A DNA stretch of 64,000 nt from Xiphias gladius. Taxonomy: Eukaryota; Chordata; Actinopteri; Istiophoriformes; Xiphiidae. Below the pieces are notes generated by a model. That model had not been told where the DNA came from. It worked only from the letters and a program-made list of their open reading frames with translations, and did not search any database. The stretch is from assembly GCF_016859285.1 (NCBI RefSeq), contig NC_053408.1, forward strand, positions 12,409,213-12,473,212. The letters are read 5' to 3'. This document shows, piece after piece, positions 24,213-61,651 of the stretch. The position numbers and the translations under genes were made by a program. Every line of letters starts with the position of its first letter. Position 1 is the stretch's first letter.

Positions 24213-24906
24213 CTATTCTTTGTCATCACTAATTATCAAATGCCCAAGGATGTGCACCAGCACTGGAGAGACCAATGAGGAAACGGTCATGACCATGCTG
24301 TTGGTGATGAGCTGAAGAGCCCTCTTCTTCCTGGGGTGCAGGTGTCCCCCTACCCGATAGGACTTCTTCGGCGTCCAGAGGATGGAGGCATCACAGATGA
24401 CAATGACGGGCAGCGCTATCACATACACAAACATGGCCCAGGCACTGTGGTTCAGCTCACCACTGACCATGGACAGGGTCCCTTGAACCATTGCAACGGT
24501 CCACGCTGCAGCAGCCTTGAGGACCCAGCGAAAATCAGACTCTTCCTTGTACGGTAGGTCACAAGGATGGACCACAGCCAGGTAGCAGTCCAGACAGATG
24601 CATGTTGTTAGAAGAGGTTGTCCTGCCAGGTTTAGAGAATACAGAAAGCTGCTGAACATTTGAACGGTCCTGATGTTCCAAAGGAGGACGTTACACAGCC
24701 CAAATGGGACAAAGAGCAAGAAGACTTAAGTCCATGATGGTGAAGCTGAGCATGAACACGTCCCTGGGAGTGAAGGGGCTTCCTGTTTTGTGTCTCTGAA
24801 ACAGTTTCCAGACAACAGTAACGGATGCAGGACATCCAACCAGAGGGAGGAGAGTGCTGAGAGAAGCCAAGGCTATCATGTCACCACAGTTTCCTAACGT
24901 GTGCAA
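24213..24906 (-). pseudogene. Frameshifted, C-truncated paralogue of the adjacent GPCR
   Basis: Two minus-strand reading frames together align with the receptor at 22431-23330. The first (from 24906) covers TM1-TM2 (PLVGCPASVTVVW, FTIMDLSLL). The second (ending 24213) covers TM3-TM6 (NLAGQPLLTTCICLDCYLAVV, HPRKKRALQLITNSMVM). The frames switch around 24711-24722 within TM2, consistent with a one-base gain (or two-base loss). The second frame stops at LIISDDKE, before TM7. It shares the unusual DCY box with the intact copy, so the two are paralogues. With both a frameshift and a missing TM7 it cannot make a normal receptor. A very short intron or a sequencing error at the shift is possible but would not restore TM7. 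Confidence 0.8.
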
Positions 24907-25518
24907 CTGGTTTACTAGTTAACGTGATATATGATTCTGTTAATCACATTAAGCTTTCTCCGCCTCACGGTACAGTTAGAGGTCAGAGGTCGAGGCTTTG
25001 AACTCCATCTGACAGTAAAGAAAGTCTTTTTAACCACGAGAACAACACCGCTGTTATTCAACAATTCCACCTCCGATCAAGCGTCTATTCCCCATTCAAG
25101 TGTTTCTATGCAACCCTGTCTACTAGAAATTGTTTTCATATGTTGCTAAATTGTTTTACCACTTCTGTTGTGATAGAAAACATACTTGATGCCTGGATTA
25201 TGTTCACAAGCAAAGTTTTTTTTTTTTTTTAAATAAATGAAGCACTACATTTATCTACTTTACCAGAGTTGAAGAGAGGTGGTTGGGATGGATGGTGGCC
25301 ATACAAAGCGCAGGACTTTGACACTAAAGACCAAGGTTTGACATCCTGATCCCCATCTGTAGCTAGGTTTAGACAACAAAAGCACTTTGGTTAAACAGTG
25401 ACTTAAGACCCCCCTGAAAATCTTGTTTTTTGCTGACCTCCAGTGGTTTAACTTCTCACCTGGCTGCAGTGATGTGCAGGTGTACTCCAGGACCCTGTGA
25501 CATCACTGGTCGGCGTGG
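24907..25518. other. Flank of the GPCR pseudogene
   Basis: No gene is recognised. An N-terminal extracellular segment matching the intact receptor is not seen upstream of 24906. Confidence 0.45.
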
Positions 25519-25603
25519 TTACGGGTGAAAAAGAACACGTCTGCTTCTCTCATCCTCTAGTTCCTTCAGATGAACACTGTAGTTGTAGTTCAAGTCATCA
25601 TCA
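25519..25603 (-). CDS. Possible terminal coding exon, unidentified
   Basis: On the minus strand a textbook acceptor (CTGTTCCTGCCCCCCAG) is followed by an 85-nt stretch. After one leftover base it reads DDDLNYNYSVHLKELEDER, then SRRVLFHP and TAA at 521-519. Composition is acidic then basic, like a genuine short C-terminus. No upstream exon was recognised between here and erbb2, and I know no match, so this is a tentative call. Confidence 0.25.
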
Positions 25604-28600
25604 CTGGGGGGCAGGAACAGGTTTGTAGTGCACACTAACTTGCAGTGGATTATGTCTGAGTTTTCACCTTTCTGTAGCTCATCATATGCACAACACTAAA
25701 CAGACCAAACCTAATACATAAAGTCATTGTTTTACCCAAGTCTGAGTTAAGACAGGATTATTTAACAATTAATGACAGGTTTGAATCATAGCAGTCTCAA
25801 GACAATAAACTGACAGGGTTAATTCTGAGAAAAAGTCATCACTAAGTAATGAGCCTATTTTTCTTTGCTTGTTGAAAGACGTATCTGTGTAGATCTCAAA
25901 AAAAAAAAAAAAATTAGAACATGAGAAGAAAGAACTGCAGACAGAAAAACTTTTTTCACCCTGTGAAAGATCAGAACATGGGAGGTTTAAGCATTTTACA
26001 TGCTTTTGACATACGTGTCGTATGCACACAATTCCATATAAAAATGACACCCCCCCCAACACACACACACAGTACATAACTGGTCACAATGCATTCAATC
26101 AAATTAGCTACCAAAATGATTGTTTTTATTTATATATTTTTATATACTACACATTTACACAATGGGACTTACTGACCAAACAAGTAGGAAAGGATGCACT
26201 GTAAAACTCCCAATAAAATGGTTATTATTCATGTCTTGTCACACAGAGACACACTGTCAAAAATAAAAAATGTTCACATGAAAAGTACAAAAGATAAAAT
26301 TTTCTTCAAAACGTAAATTACAGACATTTAATTCAAACCTTCAGCAAACTCCCGTCAGTTAACTGTTCCTTCCTTGCACTCTGGGTCATTCCTGGATGAA
26401 AACATGCAGAGTTTCTTGCTTCGGTCACATTTGAGATCTATCGACACACTTGCGTAGATGGTTAACAACATTTTAAAAACAGCATTACTTTCGAATTTCT
26501 TTCGGTTTATGTTTCATCTGCAAAGTATCACTGTAACACAGTTTAACAGGACCAAACCACCACTTACTTTTTTGACATTTAGCTGATTCCTATCAGAAAG
26601 CTGATCAGTTTAAGCACTTCAACAGGAAGAATGGGAGGAGACTGAATATCTTATCTCAACCATAACCACCAGGCCACCAGACAATGATTAGTGTCAATCC
26701 TCCTGATCTGTAGCAGTTTTAGTACGCGTGAATGGTTTAACATTGAAATAACTATGTCAAAAAAAGTCCAACTAGAGAAAGAATACAGCTGGTTTTGAAG
26801 ATCGCCCCTTGCCTGTTGTTTAACCATGTCTGTGAGATTCCTCGGTAACATGCAGGCTATATGACGTCTAAAATGAACTACTCATGCACAAATGACACTA
26901 CAGTGTAAACACAAGCACATTGTGTGTGACCGCATTAAAGGTGGATGTCGTGGTCTAGTTATAAATATAAATATCACATTCTTCAACAAAGAAGGAACAT
27001 CTGTGAGCTGTGCTACAACATTGTTAGGATCCTGTGACAACCTTGTATTTTCAGCAGAGGTGATGTTCACATTTGTAGGTACCCACTGATTTCTTTTAAA
27101 ACATTTAATATGCCATCCCATATTAATAAATTTCCTCACACATTACAGCTGATGTTTTAAAGCGTTTGGAAATTTTAAAGATTCAATGGCGCTATTAGGT
27201 GCTATAAAAAAGTCACGGTGTGTTCTTTTACATTCCACTCTGAGAAACTCATACATCAATTAATGTTGTTAAGCCTTTTCAAAATGCCACAGGATCAATG
27301 CAAGAATGCATTTTAGTCAATCTGAAGTCTGCTTTTCTCCTGAAAAGTTGACTTTGTGGAGATCAGCTCTTCACCTGACAGCAACAATACATATGAAGTG
27401 TTTCATTCCAAAACATATATCGATTATGATATAAACACTAAACTGTAATATCAATCATCACTCAAAAATAATTCCATTCTATGATTTAAAGGTTAAGTTA
27501 TCTAAAATTAAGTATATTTTTTAGAGATCTTATTCTGGAACAAAACTCTTCAAAACCCGTATGAGCACATCAACATAAAAGAAAAAAAATTGCCATAGAC
27601 TTTAATGTGATGGTTGAGGATTATGGGGAGCTGTACACATTTCAACAAACGTCTCAACCCTCCCACTCATGGCCAGGCACACTCCGTTCATTGTGTGGAC
27701 AACCTCTGAGAAATTGCACGTCTCAGAGAGGTTGAAACTCAGTAGTAGCTGGTTGTAGATGGATGATAAGCTGCAGTGCGTTTAGTGCACAACAAGAAGC
27801 GGGAAAATCATCTCACCCACTCACTTATTTCAGGACTTGTTCAGGATTACGAGCCCCATACACTGGACCACATTCTGCTGCAGAGTCCCACACCTTTTGC
27901 AGTAAAAAAAAAAACAAAACTCCGCTTCTCTCTTTTCAAAGCTGTGACAACAACAGTCGCTGGGACGTGTGAGTTGGGAGAGTGCTGACTTCCCAACAAG
28001 GACATGGGGCTCAGACAAAGGCTCCGTTGACTCGCTTTGACCTCCCCCAGCCCAACACTACTTAACATGGAAAAAAAAAAAAAAAAAAAAGTCTTCAAAA
28101 AAAATGCTGTTGATTATTAACTGGGATGCCTGTGTGTTCTCGCTAAGTGGAATTTGAGCCATGCATTGATTATCCAAACCAAGCAAAGCAACGTTTTTGC
28201 CTCCTCAGAATCATATTCAGCTCCATTGTCCAGTGCATTGCTCACTTTTACACAAAACACAAACAGCAGAACTGCTTCTTCTTGCATAAAGGGTAGCAAA
28301 CACACATATATATATATATATACATATATATACATATATATATGCAAATTCTTCACTTCTTTTGGAATATCTGTACCAACAGCTTGTATGCTTTCTTGCA
28401 CAGCGAACGGCCACCAAAACCAAAAGGCTCACTGTGATACATAAGTTTGGGGGGCATATACAGTATCCTAACGAGGTGCATTTTTCATCATTAAAAGAAA
28501 AATAATTCTCCCTAATTCTCTGCAAAACTGGCGATCCCTGAAAAGGTTTTCTCTACCTTAATTACTTTTACAACAAAACAGCATTTCTGTGATTTGTGCA

Positions 28601-29434
28601 TCTTAAAAAGTCTGCCTGTACCTCATATCTCATCTGCTACCACAACGAAGCTGCAGCCACAGATACTAACAACCACATACATCAGTGCGGCACAATGCCT
28701 CTGTCTTCTCCATACAGGATGCCTTTCTTTCTGCGAGCATGTCTACTGGCCAGATGGGCTGCAGGGCCTTCTCTGGCCAAAACAAAATGGCTTTGAGTGT
28801 ACTGAAGACCCCCATCAGGTCGGGGAGAAAGTGACCAGAATACTAAACATAATCTTCAATGCATACCATGGCTCACTTTGTCAAAGTGTTCTATATGTTT
28901 TTCTCTGCTTAGCTGTTTATCAGGACACAACAGGGAATCGAACGATTCAAAAAATGCTTCACATGTAGAAACAAGCACAGACATTAAACAAGTTAAAAGA
29001 AAATTATTGTTTAAAAAGAAATTTGCATTCATTAATCCAGTCAAATGTTGGATTCTGTGAGAATCAGACCCTTCTCGTACCATGATGGGTTTCCACAAAT
29101 GTGAACTCCTTTGCTTATCGAGTTATTTACAGAGGCTGAGTAAACTTCTTTTTGGCACTTAACAGTCGCAGATTGCTGAGAGGAAGACAGGAATACAAAT
29201 GATGCCGCGGACACCAGATTAATGCTACATGGTTTTGAGTCATGGCGTGCCACAGCTGGGTGATTTGGTGACTTTTGCCAGACATCCTCAACTGGTTTGG
29301 ATTTTGGTGCTTCACTTTATATCGAGAGAAAATTCAGTTCCGCATGCTAATTCCCATCTCACTCCTCTTTTACCTCAGCAGAACACAATCTGCGACTCCT
29401 CTTGAGCTCATCACATTACTCCCATTCCCTCTCC
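25604..29434 (-). other. Probable erbb2 3' UTR and intergenic sequence
   Basis: No coding exon is recognised. The part nearest 29434 is presumably erbb2 3' UTR, but I could not fix its end because several TTTATT (minus-strand AATAAA) sites occur. It contains poly-T on the minus strand near 28071-28090 and a CA/TA microsatellite at 28303-28345. Confidence 0.4.
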
Positions 29435-51180
<21,746 letters not shown>

Positions 51181-51671
51181 CTGCCGCGACCCTCCGCCTC
51201 TAGTCCATGTTCCAAAAGCCGAAAGTTTTCTGCTGTTCCCGGCGGAGAATTGGTTTTGTTTCTGACTTGTCCTCCGTCCCCGGGTTAGTCGGTTGTTTGG
51301 TTTTTTTTTTTTTAAATGTTGGCACTGCGCGGAGTTTTTGTCCGTTTCCCAATCTCGGCGACTTCCTCCCTGGAATTCCGTGCCTGTTGGTAGTAAAGCG
51401 TGACAGCGGAGCGCAGGCGCGCTCCCGCGAAGGCCTGAGCGGGGAGTGGCAGGTTGAGTCAGCCCGCCCTCACTTCGCACTGATTCATTCGCGGGGCAAA
51501 AGAGAGAACTTTTCATCCTGTTTGTTACTCATTCAGCCAGAGGAAAGCATCAGTACTCGAATCCCTTGTTATCTGGTCGTTTTAAACCCCCCTCCGCTCA
51601 AAAACAATGTGCTTTGCTTCCCGTTACTTCACTTGGACGTTCGACTTTCGCCTTTCCGGAGGATCCAGGCC

Positions 51672-52170
51672 TACGGTGCTGTGCAAAGGTTTTAGGCACC
51701 TCTGGGGGGGGGACGCTGTAAAGTGAGGATGCTTTCAAAAATAATGCCACGAATAGTTTTTTTGTATCAATTAACTTCACACAAAGTGCAGTAAACAGAA
51801 AAAAATCTAAATCAGATCCGTATTTGCTGTGACCAGCCTTTGCCTTTAGAACAGCTCCAGTTCTCCTCAGTACACTTGCACACAGTTTTCAAAGTACTTG
51901 GCAGGTTGGTTGCTGGAAAACTTGCTACAGTTCCTCTGTGGATTTAGTCTGTCTCAGTGTCTTCTGTCTCTTCCTGTGATCCCACACTGACGCCATGATG
52001 TTGAAATCAGGGCCCTCTGTGGGCCAGACCATCTGTTACGGGACCCCTTGTTCTCTTTGTTGCTGAATATAGTTCTTTATGACTCTGGCTGTATGTTTGG
52101 GGTCGTTGTTGCGCTGCAGAATGAATCTGGGGCCGATCAGACGCCTCCCGGATGGCGCTGCATGATGAAA
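51672..52170 (-). mobile_element. Tc1/mariner transposon remnant
   Basis: On the minus strand a broken transposase fragment reads NDPKHTARVIKNYIQQQ, then an in-frame stop, then QMVWPTEGPDF and NIMASVWDHRKR. These correspond to the second catalytic-aspartate region (DNDPKHT) and the D/E region of Tc1-like transposases. The end at about 51672-51700 (GTGCTGTGCAAAGGTTTTAG) resembles a Tc1-type terminal repeat. The other half of the element, with the DNA-binding domain and first catalytic aspartate, is missing. It is inactive, and sits about 500 bases upstream of the erbb2 start codon. Confidence 0.8.
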
Positions 52171-54554
52171 AAGAATGTAAACATCTAAAGCGCCTTTCAG
52201 ATGCATCTGCTTAAGCCTCAGTTTAAGGCTTGTACGTACCAGTGTGATTTGGTGACATCGTTTTGAAAGCCAGTTCCTGCTCCAGTATGCAATTTACACA
52301 AGTGTGCAGTGGAAACTTGAAACCTTCAGAGCACATATACTGAGAATGGACTGTAGGGAGACATCATAGGTCCAGCAGTTAAACTTTTGAAACGAACGAT
52401 ATTTGCATACTCATAGATTCTGGATCTTTTTGTAATGAGGGCAACATGTAATTTTCAAGAATTTTCCACCAGGAAATTTTACTTTTTGGCGAAATGTTAC
52501 TTTTTTTTGTGAAAATACAAGCATAACAGACATAAACTGTTGTTCGAAAGCAGAGTATTTTTTATGTCTCAAAACCCGTCAGGAGGGGATCTTTAAATAG
52601 GCTGCTTGGCACCATCAAGACTGGCAGTTCTATCATCCTAACAACCTTCAAAAGTCAAGTGATGAGGAGTTACTGCAGTGATTTAGTAGAGTACTTTCCT
52701 AAAGTTGGGGGGCATGTGAGAGACAGATTTTAAAAATGAAAGGTCCTGATAAAACATGTTAGCAGCAATTTATTGCAAATTATTAATATTCATATAAAAT
52801 ATGAATACATTTGAACCACTTTATAAACACTTGTGCAATTTCATCTACAGTATATTATGTAAAATGATCATATGCTTTGTCAAAGCTTTGAAATCTTAAT
52901 CTGCCAAACTAATAACTATAACTGTCAAATGAATGTAACGAAGAAGAATAATGTTTCCTCCTGGAATGTAGTGGAGCAGAAATTTAAACCAGCACTCAGG
53001 TAAAGTACAGATACCTCAAAACTTTTCTTAAATACTGTACAGTAGGTGAGTAAATGTACAATGACATATGTCACTACTGGTCAAAAATAAACCTGGGCAA
53101 TGGTAATAAACCACAAGATATCAAAACCTAGTGTTTCTCAACTGAGCTAGTTTAGAGTAACCAGACAATGGCTAAACAAAAAGGGATTTCTACCTATGAT
53201 CTATACAGCAGTTGTTCATGACTTTATCAATCATTTGTTACTTGAAGAATGCTGCAGAGCATCCAGGCCAAACAGTTTTACAATAATCCATTAAGCACTG
53301 ATACACACACCTCATCACCTCACCTCAGAATTCATCTGGCTCCCCTTAAATTCCCCCCTCAAATATGAGGCCTAACATCTGTATTACTATTAAATTACAA
53401 ACTCAAGCAGAGTTATGGATATTTCAATTCAGCCTTCTTTCCCAGTCGATTCTTGAGCGCTACTGAATTTATAAAAGGGGACGTTATTTGCATGATACCA
53501 CCTTGGCGCATCTTCATATTTCTTTCACTTTTCTCATGCCCTTCACTTCACAGTCACAGATCAGGAGTTAAAGGAGGAAGAATAAACTCTATTCATCCCA
53601 GTCTATCTACTCTCCCCACCCACAGGAGCCAGGGTCAGAGTCCAACGTACTGCGCAGAGCTATCAGGAAACAACAAAAAGCTACTCACTGAGCCAGACAG
53701 AATACAAGTCCAAGACAAGGGTTCGTGGTCCTTTTAAATGTTTGGTTCCCACAAAAATAAGCTAATTTTCTGTGGCTGAGTGCCACTGTGGTCATCAAAG
53801 GATTGTGCCAATTCAGCACTCTGGTTGTACGATTTTCTCAGCAGTAAACTTCTGTAAAATGAATAAAACAAAGTTTAATGAGGAGTTCTCAAGCATCGGG
53901 TCCCGGATAAAGTTTGCTGGTTCTGTGGAAACATGCCATTCCTCATATTAGTGATAAAAGGATGCATTTGGAAGTCAGCTGTGCAAATGCAGAACATGGC
54001 AAAAACAAAGCATACAGGGAAGGGGTGCAAAAACTTGGCTATAATAGTACGGGACTCATAAAATATTCATATTCTTTGGGGGCTTCATGGGTTGAAAAGT
54101 TAAGAGGCTGGCAAGTGGGTGAGAGATATTGTGTAGAAGTGAGAGAGTCCAAAGACAATTACTACTTAGACTGCAAAAAAAAAAAAGTAGTTCCCTCAGG
54201 TCTAAGAAGGGCTTGTTTTGGACAATGAGTATCGTCTCGCGGGTTGACTTGCTTACTGAGACCAACAGGCATAACAAATAAAGGCCTGGAGGTAATGTGC
54301 CTCGGTGATATTAGAGACACAAAGTCAGCCCACAAAGAATCTGTGCGTTTAATTCTGGCACTAATGGTACAAAGTCAGCAGGACCTTCAGGCTGCAGCAG
54401 ATAGGGGCGGGATGAACCCCGGACAATGCATTTCACTCAGGTCACTTTTTGTGTGCCAGGGGCATGACACTCTGTTAGCACCTTCATCGAGTATACCTTT
54501 TAGAAGGCTTGAGGATATATTGCTCATACATTTGAACAGTGGTGTAATGTAACT

Positions 54555-55010
54555 AATTTCAACCAAGTCCATTTATTCAAGTACTGTAGTTAAGTACAAT
54601 TATGAGGTACTTGCACTTGCATAAAATTTTCCAATTTACAGGCAACTTCACACTTACTACATTTCAGAGTGAAATATTATTATAATTATAATTTTTTACG
54701 CATCACATTTGCAGTATTTGACAACTATTGTTATTTGATACTTTACACACTAAGATTTCATGTAAAACGATAATAATAAGCTTATAAAATACAATGTGTT
54801 GTTATATATTAAACTGGTTTCCAACCTTTTCGACTTGAGACTCCTTACATAAAAACAGTTGGGGCCTTTCGTCATTTTCCACGACTGAGTTGTCGTCAGT
54901 CTCATCAAAGACCTGTTGTTTGAAAAACCAACACAGATTTGTGTAGCAGAACTACGTTTTTACTTCTTTTCTACCACATTAATCATCTCACGACCCCCCA
55001 GATCATGATC
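54555..55010. repeat. Fish interspersed repeat
   Basis: Contains 'atgaggtacttgcacttgca', a 'ggtttccaaccttttcgac' segment and 'cacgaccccccagatc', matching the order of landmarks at 1365-1830. Non-coding. Confidence 0.55.
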
Positions 55011-56369
55011 CCAACACCGGGACCCACCTGATAAAACCTAGCTGTATATAAAGTAGTTAAAACTGGCTCCACTGGCTAAAAAAATGTAAATGTAACTTAA
55101 ATACTGATACATCAGTATTAATACTTAGCTGATGTAACTGACTAGCGTTTTTACCTAAGTAGGACTTTAAGTTGTGATGGACCATTTTTCCATTGTTGTA
55201 TTATTGATATTACTTAAGGAAAGGGTCTGAATACTTCTTGTACCACTGCATTTGTATAAACGAAAGTATGAAGTAGGAGCAGAACATGGAGAAAATACAT
55301 TACCAGGGCTGAGAAATTCCCAGGTGCAAAGAACTACTAAGGGTTTGTGTTGACAGTGGAAGGAGTACAAAGATTGTGGAGTTTTGATGATGTGGTCCAG
55401 AGATTGTGGTGGTTGTAGCATAAGTACCTTGAAGACTAGGTGGTAAGGTACTGCTGTTTGAGGTCACTGTATATCACATCCTAGAGAAGGGAGTGTCTTG
55501 CACAATTTGAGGAACACTACAACAGATCACCGAAGAAAAGAAACACATTGACAGGACAAAAAACCAAGTCTCATGTATGGAAAAACACACAGCAGAGCCT
55601 CATACCTTATCGTCAAAGATCTTTTTTATTTGTTCAATTTCTTTTTTTTTTTTTGGTTTTGTTTTGTTTTGGTCAAATGATGTGAGGTGGAGGAAAGTGC
55701 ACTCGAAGGAGAGGTGTTGGTGCACAGGGCAGCAGGCAGGGGGCAGCCTGATGAGTGTGTGAAAGATTAGGGTTACTAATAAGGAAGAAGGAAATGAACA
55801 ATGAAATGATTTACAGAGCAAAAACTGGAATTTGTTTAATGCAAACTCCTCAGGAAACAGATACCAGTGAAATTATTTAGCAAGTTATTTTCTCAACAGT
55901 AGACAAAGTATTTGCAGTTTTGAATAGGATATGATTTTGTGATATATTGAAATGAGGTTTTGTTCAATTGGGCATTTCTTGTTTTTGCTTTTTAGATGTT
56001 TATCATCATAACTAGGCCATAGACGCCATTTCATGAATGTGGTTAGTGGTTAGTAAACATTAACCAACATTAACCATTAACCAATCTACACAATTTTGGC
56101 AATCATCAAATAAAATATGTACTATGTATTGTTTCTTATCTCATAAGGCCAATATTGCTACCATGATTTCAGGGATCTTTTTGCCACCCAGACCAGTGAC
56201 AACCTCTCCATATTTTTCGTCCTCTGTCTTCCCCCACCCCCATAACAGGCAGTCAGCAAAGCTAAATTTACCCATCGTCTCACACACATTCATGCAGCAA
56301 AACTCCAACATACACAGGCACGCACACACATCAGTACTTTTACAAAAGGATTGAGCACAATCTAGCTCA

Positions 56370-56378
<9 letters not shown>

Positions 56379-56442
<64 letters not shown>
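56379..56442. repeat. (CA)n microsatellite
   Basis: About 32 uninterrupted CA units, the longest dinucleotide tract in the window. The long cysteine-valine ORFs read across it on the minus strand are artefacts. Confidence 0.95.
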
Positions 56443-56445
<3 letters not shown>

Positions 56446-56911
56446 GATTCGGTTTATGATGACAAAAACAACACAATGTCGAGTCAAGGCAACGTGTACA
56501 CACATACTGGTCATTGTTCGCATTCTCGCATAGAAATACAAAGGCATGGGCAGAATTTCGAACAGAAACACACGTAAATGTACACACACACACACACACG
56601 CCCGTAAAGTCTACATATGGAGGGGAAACTCTGTGGGGTGAAGACATACATGGTATGAATTCAAGAGTTTTGCTGAGGAAAAAAAAAAACAGACTTGATG
56701 CAACAAAGAAGAAATATGCTCATTGAATAGTAGGTCATATACCGTATGTGAGGCAGACATGGAGGGAAATGGGAGTATATTACATGACGGGACAGTTATA
56801 CGTAAAGCAGCTAGTTGTGTGTGTGTTTCATTTTGGGGAATACTGCAGCAAGAAATGCAACCAATTCAAAATAATGGGTGTCAAACGAACACCTAAACAC
56901 TCATTCTTTCT

Positions 56912-56942
<31 letters not shown>

Positions 56943-58004
56943 CTCCTAACTCCAGAATTTATTAGAAACTCTTGATGTAATAAAAAAAAAACCCTGCTTT
57001 CTGTTGCATTGCTTATAATACCTACCTCAATCATGTTCTCCTTCCACTTATACTAAAAGGCAATCCAGGTGAATAAAAATATCATTTCAACTTTGTGATC
57101 GTCAGGAATACCCCCCACCCAAATTAAAAATCAAGTAATCAAAGTAAAACTGTCAACAGAATAAAGCACAAATTGGTGAACAACAATGGAATTAAAACAA
57201 CTAAGGCAGCTGATGAAAATGAAAATAGAAAACTAAAATGATGATGAAGAATTTTAGGAAAAAAAGCAGCAATGAAAACAACTGAGGCACAAAAATAAAG
57301 GTGTGATGGTGAGAAAAGAGAAAAAAAAAAACACAGTCAGCTAGAATGGCCTCCAAACATAAAACCCCTTCCCCCTCTCTCTAGATCAATCTGCTGGCAG
57401 CCCCCCTATTCACAAGGGGCACCTCTCGTTGTCCACTAGACCCCTTTTGGCACAGATAGACCCTGACACATGCTGTACCACACAGAGAAGGTTACTGGTG
57501 GCCTGGCAAGTGATATGGTGCCATCTATTGTCAGCCACCGCTAACTGCCATTTGTGCAGAGCTAAGCTTGTTGGACTTCCAAGGGGGCTTGAGAGAATGA
57601 GCTTGAAATACCTAAGAGTCGAAGGAAACAGGATATGCAGCCGTGTCATTACTGTCGGGGGCGTCAAAATCTGGTTCTGCTGTGGTAGAGCACGCCGCTG
57701 TTTTGCAGTTATGATAGATGGCAAAAGAACGCTAGCATACATGTCAGCATGAGGCAAAGTTAAGTACAACAAGCATCACTGGTGATGCTTTTTCTACTTA
57801 ATTCTCATTAAAAAAAAAAAAAAAAGAAATAAATACAAGAAATTTTGCACATTAAAAATGTAAACAAAGGCTGCTTTGATGGAAGTCATAGTGGTGTCAT
57901 GCATGTCATCTGGGAGCCTGAGCTACTTCCACGTGCAGGTGTCCAGCTGCCCTGATTGGAGGGGTGCGAGGGTGTAGGCGTGGTGAAGAGGCGATGAACT
58001 CCTC

Positions 58005-61651
<3,647 letters not shown>

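Larger units (their letters stand above)
51181..58004. other. Interval between erbb2 promoter and pgap3 3' end
   Basis: It contains the Tc1 remnant (51672-52170), dispersed repeats near 54555-55010 and CA microsatellites near 56379-56442 and 56912-56940. Two successive plus-strand ORFs at 53914-54228 and 54244-54552, and a region open on both strands at 57410-57772, show no similarity I recognise. The part just below 58005 is presumably pgap3 3' UTR. Confidence 0.5.

Noticed and set aside
56141-56647. Long minus-strand ORF rich in cysteine and valine
   Set aside because: It is produced by reading through the (CA)n microsatellite at 56379-56442. Repeats of a dinucleotide give alternating Val/Cys in open frames.
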